From Amycolatopsis sulphurea (GTDB lineage: Bacteria; Actinomycetota; Actinomycetes; Mycobacteriales; Pseudonocardiaceae), in the NCBI RefSeq assembly GCF_002564045.1, contig NZ_PDJK01000002.1, positions 3,162,001-3,226,000 on the forward strand: a stretch of DNA of 64,000 nucleotides. Direction: 5' to 3'. Shown here piece after piece: positions 1-8,400 of the stretch (positions are counted from its first letter, which is position 1; each line of letters starts with the position of its first letter). The notes beneath the pieces are model-generated. The model saw nothing but the letters and a program-made list of their open reading frames with translations. It was not told where the DNA came from and searched no databases. The position numbers were made by a program, and so were the translations under genes.

Positions 1-1077
1 TTGCTCGTGTTCGGGCTGTGGGGCGGGGCGATCGCGGACGCGGTCGACCGTCGCAAGCTGCTGCTGGTCACCAACACCGGGGTCACGGTCACCTCGGCGC
101 TGCTGTGGCTGCAGGCCTTCGCCGGGATCCACTCGGTGTGGCTCGTGCTCGGGCTGCTGGCCGCCAACCAGGCGTTCTTCGCGATCAACATGCCCACCCG
201 CGGCGCGGTCGTGGCCCGGCTCGTACCGCCCGCGCTGCTGCCCTCGGCGAACGCGCTCAACACTACGATGAGCACCTTCGGCGCGGTGTTCGGCCCGTTG
301 TTCGGTGGCGCGCTGATCCCGGTGATCGGGCTGTCCACGCTGTATCTGGTCGACGTCTGTGCCCTGTTGATCACGCTGATCGCGGTGTGGCGGCTGCCCG
401 CGATTCCGCCGCTCGGCGACACCTCGCGGGGTGCCGGGCTGCGCTCGGTGCTCGACGGGTTCCGCTACCTGGCCGCGCAGAAGGTGCTGCTGGCGTCGTT
501 CGTCGTGGACATCATCGCGATGGTCGCCGGGATGCCGCGCGCGTTGATCCCGGAGATGGCGGAGCGCACGTTCGGCGATCCGCCCGGCGGTGGTCCGGCG
601 CTCGGCCTGCTCTACGCCGCATTGCCGGCCGGCGCGGTGCTGATCGGGCTGTTCTCCGGCTGGCTGCACCGGGTGTACCGGCACGGTGCCGCGGTGGTGC
701 TGGCGATCTGCCTGTGGGGCGCGGCGATCGCGGCTTTCGGGCTCGCGCACTCCCTGTGGCTCGCGGTGGTGTTCATGGCACTCGCCGGCGCGGCGGACAT
801 GATCAGCGCGGTGTATCGCCAGGCGATCCTGCAGACGGCCACCACCGACGAGATGCGCGGCCGGCTCCAGGGCGTGTTCACCGTGGTCGTCGCGGGTGGC
901 CCACGGATCGCCGACCTCACGCACGGCTGGGCAGCCGCCGCCTGGGGCACCACCGCCACGGCGACGGGTGGTGGCCTGTTGTCGATCGTGCTCGTCGTGG
1001 TCGCTGCGCTGGTGATCCCGGTGTTCTGGCGGTACCGCGCGCCGGCCGGGGAGAAGGACGCGACGGCCACCGTATGA
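1..1077 (+). CDS. MFS transporter, 5' end outside window
   Basis: Major facilitator superfamily permease, probably a drug or siderophore exporter of the EntS/MFS_3 type; the substrate cannot be told. The visible 358 residues open with GGAIADAVDRRKLLL, the conserved loop 2-3 signature (G-x-x-x-D-x-x-x-R-R). The first one or two membrane segments are therefore missing and the gene starts before base 1; the TTG at base 1 is not a real start. About ten hydrophobic segments follow. The family is usually 400-430 residues long. It ends 48 bases before the lipoprotein gene in the same direction. Confidence 0.85.
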   Translation: MLVFGLWGGAIADAVDRRKLLLVTNTGVTVTSALLWLQAFAGIHSVWLVLGLLAANQAFFAINMPTRGAVVARLVPPALLPSANALNTTMSTFGAVFGPLFGGALIPVIGLSTLYLVDVCALLITLIAVWRLPAIPPLGDTSRGAGLRSVLDGFRYLAAQKVLLASFVVDIIAMVAGMPRALIPEMAERTFGDPPGGGPALGLLYAALPAGAVLIGLFSGWLHRVYRHGAAVVLAICLWGAAIAAFGLAHSLWLAVVFMALAGAADMISAVYRQAILQTATTDEMRGRLQGVFTVVVAGGPRIADLTHGWAAAAWGTTATATGGGLLSIVLVVVAALVIPVFWRYRAPAGEKDATATV

Positions 1078-1125
1078 GCGGCGGTCGCCACACCCAGCGG
1101 CGGGACTTCGCCCGAAAGGCCTAGT

Positions 1126-1683
1126 ATGCGAAGTATGCGTGCCTTACCGATCGCGTTGCTGGTCGTTGCTGCTGCCGGGCTTGTCGGTTGTTCGTCGGGA
1201 GGTGAGCAGGCCGCCGCGCCGAAGCGGTCGGCCCCGCATTCGTCGTCCGCCGCGGCGAAGAACGTGGTGGAAACCTGCTCGCTGCTGTCGCCGAACGACG
1301 TGAGCAAGGCGATCAACACTCCCGACGTCTCCGCGAAACCGGGGCAGAGCGAGAACACCACCGGCAACGGGGGCAAGGCCACCAGCTGTGAGTACCAGGT
1401 CGCGGGCAAGCCGGCGGGTGCGCTCGCGGTGACCCGCTACGAGGGGCGTCACACCAAGCCTGCGGAGATGATCGCCGCGATCAAGAAGGCGAAGGCCGGC
1501 GCGGCCGACGTGCCGGGCTTCGCCGACGGCGCGGTGTACTACGTGGATGGGCAGAAGACCGCCACGCTCGCCGCGGCGAAGCTGTCCGGCGGGGTTCCGG
1601 TGGTGGTCAGCTACACCGGCCCGGTCAAGATGACGCAGGAGATGATGATCCCGCTGGTCCGCACCGCGGTCTCCGGAGCCTGA
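1126..1683 (+). CDS. DUF3558-type lipoprotein
   Basis: Small secreted lipoprotein of 185 residues. The N-terminus MRSMRALPIALLVVAAAGLV is a signal peptide and GLVGC-SS is a lipobox, so the cysteine at about residue 22 should be lipidated and anchored outside the membrane. A Ser/Ala/Lys-rich linker (residues 25-45) leads into a domain with NVVETCSLLSPNDVSKAI and a later Cys (SCEYQV). This is the usual DUF3558 layout of a paired-cysteine mixed alpha/beta domain common in actinomycetes. Its function is not known. Two ATGs lie close together (1126 and 1135) and either may be used. Confidence 0.8.
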   Translation: MRSMRALPIALLVVAAAGLVGCSSGGEQAAAPKRSAPHSSSAAAKNVVETCSLLSPNDVSKAINTPDVSAKPGQSENTTGNGGKATSCEYQVAGKPAGALAVTRYEGRHTKPAEMIAAIKKAKAGAADVPGFADGAVYYVDGQKTATLAAAKLSGGVPVVVSYTGPVKMTQEMMIPLVRTAVSGA

Positions 1684-1811
1684 CCGCCCCGGTGCCCGAG
1701 GCCGGCCGATGGGCGCACCCCCGGAGCGTCGATTAGACCGGGCTACCGGAGCTGGACGTGAGCGCCGGTGGTGAAGTGGCCGGGCAGGTGCTCGGCCGGC
1801 TGGGCCGGCCT

Positions 1812-2657
1812 TCAAAGTCCACTATGGACTGATCGGCGGCGCAATGCCTGGAACTCCACCGCACTGTGCGCGCTGAACACGGTGACCTCGTCGGCATGGT
1901 CGCGGGCGAGGGTGCGCAGCCGCGCGACGTTCGTTCGCCGGGTGCGGCCGTCCATCTGGTTGAGGTTGGCGAAAGCGCGCATGCCCGGCGGGCAATACGG
2001 CCGTACCGGGGCCACTTCGCCGTGGAAGAAGTACGCGTCTCCGGCGTGCAGGAGCCAGCCTTTGCCGGTGTCGACGGCGACGCCGGCGTGGCCGTTCGTG
2101 TGGCCGGGTAGCGGGACCAGCAGGATCTCCGGCGGCAGGCCGCGCAGCGGGCGGACCGCGTCGAAGCCGAACCAGATCTCGCCGGTCTCCTCGTAGATGC
2201 TCCACTTTGGACTGTGTGCGAAGTGGTTCGTCCGGTAACGGGTCTTCTCCGGAAGGTTTTTCGGGTGACCGGCGGCCCGGCGCTCCCGCGCGTGGACGTG
2301 CACGGTCGCGTCCGGGAAGTCGGCGAGCCCGCCGGCGTGGTCCAGGTCCAGGTGTGTCATCACGATGTGCCGCACGTCGGCCGGATCGTGGCCGAGGGCG
2401 CGGATCTGTGCCACCGCCGTCTCCTCGGCCGAAGGGCGCCCGCCCACCATCGTGAGCATCGGCGCGCCGAGCCAGCCGCGCGGATCGGTCGCGGCATGGC
2501 TGCCGAGTCCGGTGTCCACCAGTACGAGTGAATCCGCGGTCTCGATCAGCAGGCAGTGCGCCACGAGCAGGCTGCGCCGGGCGAGCCCCGGGTTCCCGTC
2601 GAACAGTCGCCCGCCCGGCGGGTGCATGGTTCCGCAGTTCAGATGGTGTACGCGCAT
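1812..2657 (-). CDS. Metallo-beta-lactamase fold hydrolase, lactonase-like
   Basis: 281-residue MBL-fold hydrolase resembling N-acyl homoserine lactonase-type enzymes. Metal-binding motifs are visible in order: THLDLDHAGG (about residue 105, the HxHxDH box with its second His replaced by Asp), LPGHTNGH, LLHAGDAYF and a final FSAHS. The HxDxDH variant recurs in this subgroup, so it need not mean loss of activity. The gene starts with ATG overlapping by one base the TGA of an upstream TetR-like relic, so the two probably formed one operon. The substrate is unknown; a lactone or other ester is a family-based guess. Confidence 0.8.
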   Translation of the reverse strand: MRVHHLNCGTMHPPGGRLFDGNPGLARRSLLVAHCLLIETADSLVLVDTGLGSHAATDPRGWLGAPMLTMVGGRPSAEETAVAQIRALGHDPADVRHIVMTHLDLDHAGGLADFPDATVHVHARERRAAGHPKNLPEKTRYRTNHFAHSPKWSIYEETGEIWFGFDAVRPLRGLPPEILLVPLPGHTNGHAGVAVDTGKGWLLHAGDAYFFHGEVAPVRPYCPPGMRAFANLNQMDGRTRRTNVARLRTLARDHADEVTVFSAHSAVEFQALRRRSVHSGL

Positions 2658-2893
2658 CAGAAGTACTCCCGTTCGACGGTGGTACGCAGATGGGTGGCGA
2701 CGGTCTGCGGCGGGGGCACGTCCCGCCTGATCTGCTTGCGTGGCCCGGTTTCCCGGCGCGTCTGTCGCAATGGGACAGACAATGACTCGCTTGCGGACGT
2801 CGGCCCGGTCGCGAGGTAGCCCTGCCTGCCGAACAGGCCGGTGGTCGATGGGAGCATCCGGCGACGGCTGTCGGTACGGGCCATTTCGATCAC
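2657..2893 (-). pseudogene. TetR regulator remnant
   Basis: 78-codon frame that begins like a TetR regulator: MARTDSRRRMLPSTTGLF then GRQGYLATG matches the first helix and turn of LmrA/YxaF-type TetR proteins. The recognition helix and ligand domain (about 190 residues in the family) are absent and the rest is unrecognisable. Its stop TGA overlaps the ATG of the hydrolase by one base, which suggests the original operon junction survived. The likely event is an internal deletion or degeneration; it probably no longer binds DNA. Confidence 0.5.
2760..2780. promoter_or_regulatory. Inverted repeat GTCTGTC-N7-GACAGAC
   Basis: Perfect 7-bp arms around a 7-bp spacer inside the TetR remnant, with the size and symmetry of a TetR operator. 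It may be an old autoregulatory site displaced by the deletion, or chance. No regulator can be assigned. Confidence 0.3.
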
Positions 2894-2966
2894 GGTACCC
2901 GCGCCATGACGACCGGTCTAATCATCCGGCGGACCCGCGTCCGGTCCGGCCGGTAGCCTCGGCGCC

Positions 2967-3872
2967 ATGGCGAACCCCACCGGAGAGCAGTTCGAAATCA
3001 CCCGCGGCACCGCCCGCGCCCTCGTCACCGAAATCGGTGCCGGGCTGCGTGCGTTCGAGGTCGGCGGGGTGCCTTACGTCGAAACGTTCGCCGAGGACGA
3101 GAAGCCGCCGAAGGGGCTCGGGCAAGTGCTGCTGCCGTGGCCGAACCGCACCAAGGGCGGCCAGTGGGCGTTCGAAGGCGAGAAGCAGCAGCTGGAGATC
3201 ACCGAGGAGGCCCGCGGCAACGCCATCCACGGCCTCACCCGGCATCTGGAATGGGAGCTGCTGGAGCACGCCGAGTCGTCGATCACCCTCGCCGTCGACG
3301 TCGCGGTGCAGCCCGGCTGGCCGGTTCCGCTGCGCGCCACGGTCACCTATGACCTGCAGCCGCGCGAGCTCGTGATCACGCACGAGATCCGCAACGAGGG
3401 GGAGCAGCCGATCGGCGTCGGGGTGGGCACCCACCCGTACTTCCGGCTCGGTGACGTCCCCACCGACGAGCTGACGCTGACCCTGCCCGCCGCGCGGGTG
3501 CGGCCGTACGAGGGGGACCAGCAGATGCCCTACGCCGAGGAACAGGACGTGGCCGGCACCGAGTACGACTTCCGCGCGGGCAAGGTGCTCGCCGGGGTCG
3601 ACCTGGACACCGCGTTCGGCACGCTGGTGCCGGCCTCGGACGGCACGCACCACCACGTGCTCGCCCACGGCGACCGGCAGCTGGTGGTCTGGACCGGTCC
3701 GGATTTCCGCTGGGTACAGGTGTTCACGCCGGACGAGCTGACCGGCCGCGGCCGCGCGATCGCGATCGAGCCGATGACCTGCCCGGCCGACGCGCTCAAC
3801 ACCGGGACCGACCTGATCGAACTGGCGCCCGCCGGGTCCTGGACGGCCAGCTGGGGAATCCGTGTCCCGTGA
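2967..3872 (+). CDS. Aldose 1-epimerase family protein
   Basis: Galactose mutarotase-like enzyme of 301 residues that interconverts the alpha and beta anomers of an aldose in the cytoplasm. The family signatures are present: LLPWPNRTKGG, a substrate-binding His in NAIHGLTRHLEW, the catalytic His in VGTHPYFRLG, and the catalytic Glu region IAIEPMTCPADALNTG near residue 270. Length fits the family. The stop overlaps the start of the next acetyltransferase gene by four bases (GTGA), which implies translational coupling. No sugar operon surrounds it, so the natural sugar is uncertain. Confidence 0.88.
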   Translation: MANPTGEQFEITRGTARALVTEIGAGLRAFEVGGVPYVETFAEDEKPPKGLGQVLLPWPNRTKGGQWAFEGEKQQLEITEEARGNAIHGLTRHLEWELLEHAESSITLAVDVAVQPGWPVPLRATVTYDLQPRELVITHEIRNEGEQPIGVGVGTHPYFRLGDVPTDELTLTLPAARVRPYEGDQQMPYAEEQDVAGTEYDFRAGKVLAGVDLDTAFGTLVPASDGTHHHVLAHGDRQLVVWTGPDFRWVQVFTPDELTGRGRAIAIEPMTCPADALNTGTDLIELAPAGSWTASWGIRVP

Positions 3873-4336
3873 CGCCTGAGCTGCTGCCCGAGTCCGCCGC
3901 CGGTGAGCTGCTCACCCTGCAGCGGGCCGCGTTCCTGATCGAGGCGCGGGCGCACCACGACCTCGATCTGCCGCCGCTGCTGGAGACTCTCGACCAGGTG
4001 CGGGCCGCGCTCGCCGACCCGGCGGTCACCGTATGGGGATTCCGGGACGGCGCGCGGATCGTGGCAGCGGTCCGGGTGGTGGTGCGTGGTGAGGTCGCCG
4101 AGCTGGGCAGGCTCGTGGTCGCTCCGGACCGCCAAGGCGAGGGGTTCGGCACCGCGTTGCTGCTCGCCGCCGAGGCGGCCGCACCACCGGCGGTCACCGG
4201 CTTCCGGCTGACCACCGGTGAGTTCTCGGCCGGTCCGCTGCGGCTGTATACCCGGCATGGGTATCGCGAGACGCACCGCAGCCCGGAAGGCGAGCATCAG
4301 CTGGTGCACCTGGCGAAGGTGCGCGAGGCGCGCTGA
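3869..4336 (+). CDS. GNAT family N-acetyltransferase
   Basis: 155-residue acetyl-CoA-dependent acetyltransferase. The acetyl-CoA binding motif A appears as LGRLVVAPDRQGEGFGTALL (residues about 85-105, with Q-G-E-G-F-G as the pyrophosphate loop) and the C-terminal strand as LYTRHGYRETHRS. Start GTG overlaps the TGA of the epimerase gene. Its acceptor substrate cannot be read from the sequence. It precedes an amidohydrolase gene by 20 bases and probably shares its transcript. Confidence 0.85.
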   Translation: MTPELLPESAAGELLTLQRAAFLIEARAHHDLDLPPLLETLDQVRAALADPAVTVWGFRDGARIVAAVRVVVRGEVAELGRLVVAPDRQGEGFGTALLLAAEAAAPPAVTGFRLTTGEFSAGPLRLYTRHGYRETHRSPEGEHQLVHLAKVREAR

Positions 4337-4356
4337 TTTCGTTAGCGTGTCGAACT

Positions 4357-5577
4357 ATGGCGTACAAAGCGATTGTCGGGGGCTACGTCGTCCCCATCGG
4401 TTCGGCCCCGATCGACGGCGGCACAGTGCTTCTGGAGGACGACCGGATCTCCCGCGTCGGCCCGGAAGCCGACGTCGAGGTGCCGGAGGAGGCGGAGCTG
4501 GTCGACGCTTCCGGCAGCTGGGTGCTGCCGGGGTTCATCGACGCGCACGCGCACCTCGGGGTGTCCGAGGAGGGCGAAGGCTGGTCCGGTTCGGACGTCA
4601 ACGAAATGACCGACCCGAACGGTGCCCGGTTCCGCGCGATCGATGGCATCGACCCGTACGAGACCGGGTTCGACGACGCGCTCTCCGGCGGCGTGACGAG
4701 CGTGGTGATCAAGCCGGGCTCGGGCAACCCGATCGGCGGCCAGACCGTCGGCGTGAAGACCTGGGGCCGCAGCATTCTGGACATGACCTTCGCCGAGCAG
4801 GTCAGCGTGAAGAGCGCGCTCGGCGAGAATCCGAAGCGGGTCTACGGGGACAAGCAGACCACGCCGTCCACCAGGCTCGGGGTGGCTTCGATCCTGCGCG
4901 AGGCGTTCACCAACGCCCGCAACTACCAGGCGAAGCGCACGCACGCGCTGAGCGAGGGCAAGCCCTTCGAAACCGACCTCACCCACGAGACTCTGGCCAA
5001 GGTGCTCGACGGCGAGCTGTACTGGGATCAGCACGTGCATCGCGCGGACGACATGGTCACCGCCATCCGGCTGGCCGAGGAATTCGGCTACCGGTTGGTG
5101 ATCAACCACGGCACCGAAGGTCACCTGATCGCCGATCTGCTGGCCGAACGCGAGGTCCCGGTGATCCTCGGTCCGCTGTTCACCACCCGGTCGAAGGCCG
5201 AGCTGCGCCACCGCAGCCTGCGCTCTGCGGGCATCCTGGCCAGGGCCGGGGTGAAGATCGCGATCACCACCGATCACCCGGTGGTGCCGATCAACTTCCT
5301 GGTCTACCAGGCAGCACTCGCGGTGAAGGACGGACTGGACCCGGAGACCGCGCTGAAGGCCCTGACCGTGCACCCGGCCGAGATGCTCGGCCTGGCCGAG
5401 CGGATCGGCTCGCTGACCCCGGGCTTGGACGCGGACGTGGTGGTGTGGTCGGGCGACCCGCTGGACGTGATGAACCGGGCCATGCGCGTGTTCGTCCGGG
5501 GCCGCGAGGTGTACTCCTTCGACGAGTCCACCGGCGAGGGCGTGCCGGCGGATCGGCGGTACCGGGAGACGCGCTGA
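4357..5577 (+). CDS. Amidohydrolase family protein
   Basis: Metal-dependent hydrolase of 406 residues, imidazolonepropionase/dihydroorotase-like. The N-terminal beta-sandwich strand MAYKAIVGGYVVP leads to the metal motif GFIDAHAHLGV (residues about 63-73). Further ligands are likely in DQHVHRADD, NHGTEGHL and the late Asp in ITTDHPVVP. The C-terminal signature LTPGLDADVVVWSGDPLDV, typical of amidohydrolases, closes the sandwich domain. The substrate is unknown. It converges on the Uma2 gene with only 3 bases between the stops. Confidence 0.85.
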   Translation: MAYKAIVGGYVVPIGSAPIDGGTVLLEDDRISRVGPEADVEVPEEAELVDASGSWVLPGFIDAHAHLGVSEEGEGWSGSDVNEMTDPNGARFRAIDGIDPYETGFDDALSGGVTSVVIKPGSGNPIGGQTVGVKTWGRSILDMTFAEQVSVKSALGENPKRVYGDKQTTPSTRLGVASILREAFTNARNYQAKRTHALSEGKPFETDLTHETLAKVLDGELYWDQHVHRADDMVTAIRLAEEFGYRLVINHGTEGHLIADLLAEREVPVILGPLFTTRSKAELRHRSLRSAGILARAGVKIAITTDHPVVPINFLVYQAALAVKDGLDPETALKALTVHPAEMLGLAERIGSLTPGLDADVVVWSGDPLDVMNRAMRVFVRGREVYSFDESTGEGVPADRRYRETR

Positions 5578-5580
5578 ACC

Positions 5581-6189
5581 TCAATCGAGCAGCGCGTTGA
5601 GATCGATCTTGCACGGGAACGGCTCGGTGGTCGTGAAGACGCCGGTGACCGCCGGGCCGTTCCGGTAACGGGATTCCCCGTCCCGGTGGCAGACCACGAG
5701 GGAGATCGGCTGGGTGAGATCGAGGATCCAGTAGAACGGGATTCCGGCCTCGGCGTACTCGCTGTGCTTGGTCTTGTGGTCGGTGCGCTTCGAGCCAGGG
5801 GAAACCACCTCGACGACCACGAGAACCTCGTTCGCGCGGAACATCGCCGAATCCCGGTCGACCCGCTCGTTCGCCGCGCGGTAGGTGATCATGAAATCGG
5901 GGCGACGCGAGAAACCGGCTTGGCCCGGCGGCGTCAATCCCAGGTCGACGTCCAAGTCGAGGTTGACGTCGAGTTCAGGCGGTAGCTGTGGCTCCAAGAT
6001 GGTCGACAGTCGATAGGCGGCTCTGTTGTGCCGTCTGATCGGGCTTGGGGACATCACGACGCGACCCTCCACGAGTTCAGTGAAGCCGGATTCGGGTTCA
6101 CCGAGGGCCGCGTATTCCTCGATCGACAGCAGGTGGTCCGGGATCTTCCAGGGGAATTCACTCTGCGTCGGCTCGGGACGTGCTGTCAC
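5581..6189 (-). CDS. Uma2 family (DUF820) PD-(D/E)XK protein
   Basis: 202-residue member of the Uma2/DUF820 group, a restriction-endonuclease-like fold common in cyanobacteria and actinomycetes. The nuclease-fold residues are visible: E in FTELVEGRVVMSPSP, PDF in RRPDFMITY, E in VLVVVEVVSPGS and K in HKTKHSEYAEAGI, followed by PFYWILDL. Despite the endonuclease label, no DNA-cleavage role is established for most members. It stands alone on the minus strand. Confidence 0.85.
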   Translation of the reverse strand: MTARPEPTQSEFPWKIPDHLLSIEEYAALGEPESGFTELVEGRVVMSPSPIRRHNRAAYRLSTILEPQLPPELDVNLDLDVDLGLTPPGQAGFSRRPDFMITYRAANERVDRDSAMFRANEVLVVVEVVSPGSKRTDHKTKHSEYAEAGIPFYWILDLTQPISLVVCHRDGESRYRNGPAVTGVFTTTEPFPCKIDLNALLD

Positions 6190-6280
6190 AGCGTCTCCTC
6201 ACGTCACCGGCATTGTCTCACGGTCTTCGGCGACCGTCAGTGACCATATCGACGCCGATGATCACGAACTGGAGGAAAGA

Positions 6281-7426
6281 TCAGGCGTTCTTCAGCGCCC
6301 GTGCGATCACCATCCGCTGGATCTGGTTGGTGCCCTCGAAGATCTGCGGCACCTTCGCCTCGCGCAGGTAGCGCTCGACCGGGAAGTCCCTGGTGTAGCC
6401 GGCGCCGCCGAGGACCTGGACGGCGTCGGTGGTCACCTTCATCGCGCCGTCGGTGGCGATCAGTTTCGCGATGGAGGACTGACGCTGGAAGTCCATGCCG
6501 CGGTCCCGGCGGCGGGCGGCGTCCAGGTAGGTCGCGCGGGCCGACTCGACCGTCGCGGCCATGTCGGCGAGCAGGAATTCCATGCCCTGGAACTCGATGA
6601 TCGGGCGGCCGAACTGGCTGCGGCCCTTCGCGTACTGCACGGCCTCGTCCAGCGCGGCCTGCGCCAGGCCGACCGCGCACGCGGCGATGCCGAGGCGGCC
6701 GGAACTCAAGGACGACAAGGCGATCTTCAGTCCCGAACCCTCCTCGCCGATCAACCGGTCGGCGGGGACCTGCGCGTCCTCGAACAGCATCTGCGCGGTC
6801 GGGGAGCCGGTGAGGCCCATCTTCCGTTCGCGAGGCGCGGCCGAAAGGCCTGGAGTCGACGAATCGACCAGGAAGCAGGAGATGCCGTGGCTGCCGTCAC
6901 CGCTCGTACGCACCAGCGTGGTGTAGAAGTCCGCGACGCCCGCGTGCGTGATCCACGCCTTGGTGCCGTTGACGACGTAGTTGTCGCCGTCGCGACGGGC
7001 GCGCGTGGACAGCGCGGCGGCGTCGGAGCCCGCGTGGCCCTCCGACAGTGCGTACGCGCCCAGTAGCTCGCCCCCGAGCATGGTCGACAGCCAGCGGTTG
7101 CGCTGTTCCTCCGTGCCGTACTCGGCCAGCGCGTAACAGGACATGGTGTGCACGGACAGCCCGACGCCGACGGTCATCCACGCGGCCGCGATCTCCTCCA
7201 GTACCTGCAGGTACACCTCGTATGGCTGGCCACCGCCGTCCCACTGCTCCGGATACGGCAGGCCCAGCAGCCCGGACTTGCCCATCAGCGTGAACAGATC
7301 CCGGGGGAAGCGCTCGGCCTCCTCGTCCGCCGCGGCGCGCGGTTTCAGTTCCTCGCGCGCCATCTCCGTGGCGAGGGCGAGCAGGTCTTCCGCCTCCGAG
7401 GTGGGCAGCAGCCGTTCCGCAGGCAT
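6281..7426 (-). CDS. Acyl-CoA dehydrogenase
   Basis: FAD-dependent acyl-CoA dehydrogenase of 381 residues, introducing the alpha-beta double bond in an acyl-CoA. Visible motifs are YALSEGHAGSDAAAL (FAD/substrate strand), WITHAGVADFY, and RSQFGRPIIEFQGMEF. The C-terminal QVLGGAGYTRDFPVERY-LREAK and IFEGTNQIQRMVIAR mark the catalytic and tail region. It looks like a short/branched-chain type. The divergent TetR gene 100 bases away, with a palindrome between the two, suggests local repression. Confidence 0.88.
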   Translation of the reverse strand: MPAERLLPTSEAEDLLALATEMAREELKPRAAADEEAERFPRDLFTLMGKSGLLGLPYPEQWDGGGQPYEVYLQVLEEIAAAWMTVGVGLSVHTMSCYALAEYGTEEQRNRWLSTMLGGELLGAYALSEGHAGSDAAALSTRARRDGDNYVVNGTKAWITHAGVADFYTTLVRTSGDGSHGISCFLVDSSTPGLSAAPRERKMGLTGSPTAQMLFEDAQVPADRLIGEEGSGLKIALSSLSSGRLGIAACAVGLAQAALDEAVQYAKGRSQFGRPIIEFQGMEFLLADMAATVESARATYLDAARRRDRGMDFQRQSSIAKLIATDGAMKVTTDAVQVLGGAGYTRDFPVERYLREAKVPQIFEGTNQIQRMVIARALKNA

Positions 7427-7442
7427 GGGATCCTCCAGTAGG

Positions 7443-7460
7443 AGTACTCAAAACAGTACT
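7443..7460. promoter_or_regulatory. Probable TetR operator AGTACT-N6-AGTACT
   Basis: AGTACTCAAAACAGTACT lies between the divergent acyl-CoA dehydrogenase and TetR genes, 17 bases upstream of the dehydrogenase start. The AGTACT halves are each self-complementary, and A/T-rich sites like this stand out in the GC-rich background. Assignment to the adjacent TetR is inference. Confidence 0.5.
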
Positions 7461-7525
7461 GTGGGCCGTTCTAGAGTATCGCACCGGGGCGGGGCCGCCT
7501 CCCGGAAGTAGGAGATAGTGACCAG

Positions 7526-8116
7526 ATGTCCACACCCGAGCTCCGCCGACGGCCCACTGCGCGGCAGCGGGCGCTGCTGGCCGAGCTCGAGGCGGTGTTC
7601 CTGGCCGAGGGCTTCGCCGGATTCACCCTCGACGATCTCGCCGCCCGTCTGCGTTGCTCCAAATCCACCCTCTACGCGCTCGCGCCGAGCAAGGAACAGC
7701 TCGCGGTCAAGGTCGTCGCGCACTACTTCCGGGGTGCCGCGCAGCGCATCGAGGAGCGGATCGCGGGTATCTCCGACGCCCGCGAGCTGATCGGCGAGTA
7801 CCTCGCCGGTGTGGCCGAGAACCTGAACCGGGCCTCGCCCGCGTTCATGACCGACATCGCGGAGTTCGCCCCCGCCCGCGACACCTACCAGCTCAACAGC
7901 CGGGCCGCCGCGCGCCGGATCCGCGCGTTCATCGATCACGGCGTGGCCGGCGGGGTGTTCCGCGACGTGCAGGCCCGGCTGGTCGCGGAGATGGCCGGGC
8001 TGATCGTGGAAGGCATCCAGACCGGCGTGCTGGCCCGCCGCACCGACGTGTCCGACGCCGAAGCGTTCACCGCGCTGGGCGAGCTGCTGCTGGGCGGGCT
8101 GACCAAGCAGGACTGA
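7526..8116 (+). CDS. TetR family regulator
   Basis: 196-residue TetR repressor. The N-terminal HTH is clear: RQRALLAELEAVFLAEGF, then FTLDDLAARLRCSKSTLYAL (turn and recognition helix, residues about 33-52) and the following helix SKEQLAVKVVAHYF. The C-terminal ligand domain is generic. Divergent orientation to the acyl-CoA dehydrogenase and the intervening palindrome point to control by an acyl-CoA or related ligand. A MITE-like element begins 18 bases after its stop. Confidence 0.85.
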   Translation: MSTPELRRRPTARQRALLAELEAVFLAEGFAGFTLDDLAARLRCSKSTLYALAPSKEQLAVKVVAHYFRGAAQRIEERIAGISDARELIGEYLAGVAENLNRASPAFMTDIAEFAPARDTYQLNSRAAARRIRAFIDHGVAGGVFRDVQARLVAEMAGLIVEGIQTGVLARRTDVSDAEAFTALGELLLGGLTKQD

Positions 8117-8133
8117 CCCGCGCCGGCCGAGGT

Positions 8134-8334
8134 GGGGCCCCGGCAAAGCCGGCGTGGAGGGCACTGCGCAGACCGCGGAGGTCCGTGAAGGGTCCCTTTA
8201 CGGACTCTGCGGCTGTGAAGGGACCCTTCACGGACCCGAAACCGGTCTGGCAGCGACGGCTCTCCCTGCCGGCGACGGGTCTCGGCCAACGTTGCCGGGG
8301 CCTTGGCCTCTGCGGCCGTGAAGGGTCCCTTCAC
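8134..8334. mobile_element. MITE-like element, short form, with three palindromic units
   Basis: Non-coding element between TetR and a sugar kinase. The left end GGGGCCCCGGCAAAGCCGGC (8134-8153) is inverted relative to GGCCAACGTTGCCGGGGCC (8284-8302). Inside are paired palindromic units at 8185-8201 and 8215-8231. A third unit follows the right end at 8318-8334. Read in reverse complement, the order of modules matches the elements at 26508, 35328 and 62650 (end, GTGATCAGCAG-like block, units, CTCCGC..TGCGC block, end). In this copy the GTGATCAGCAG block is degenerate. No transposase is present, so it would have to move in trans. Confidence 0.65.
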
Positions 8335-8400
8335 GGACCCGAAACCGGTGCTGGCCCGTGGACAGGATTTGTCATCGGCCCCTCCACTAGACTCGCGGCC

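Noticed and set aside
18-1124. Long arginine-rich open frames overlapping clear genes (for example 18-1124, 4218-5600, 9421-10815)
   Set aside because: They run out of frame with well-supported genes and have the Arg/Gly/Pro-rich composition expected from GC-rich DNA read in the wrong frame.
8185-8334. CRISPR array from evenly spaced repeats
   Set aside because: Unit spacing is 30 bp with a near-constant 13-bp spacer, and only two or three units per site; there are no variable spacers and no cas genes.
7654-8400. A 562-codon frame fusing the TetR region, the repeat element and the sugar kinase
   Set aside because: The part before 8401 is out of frame with TetR and then repeat DNA; the kinase domain starts at its first strand at GTG 8401.
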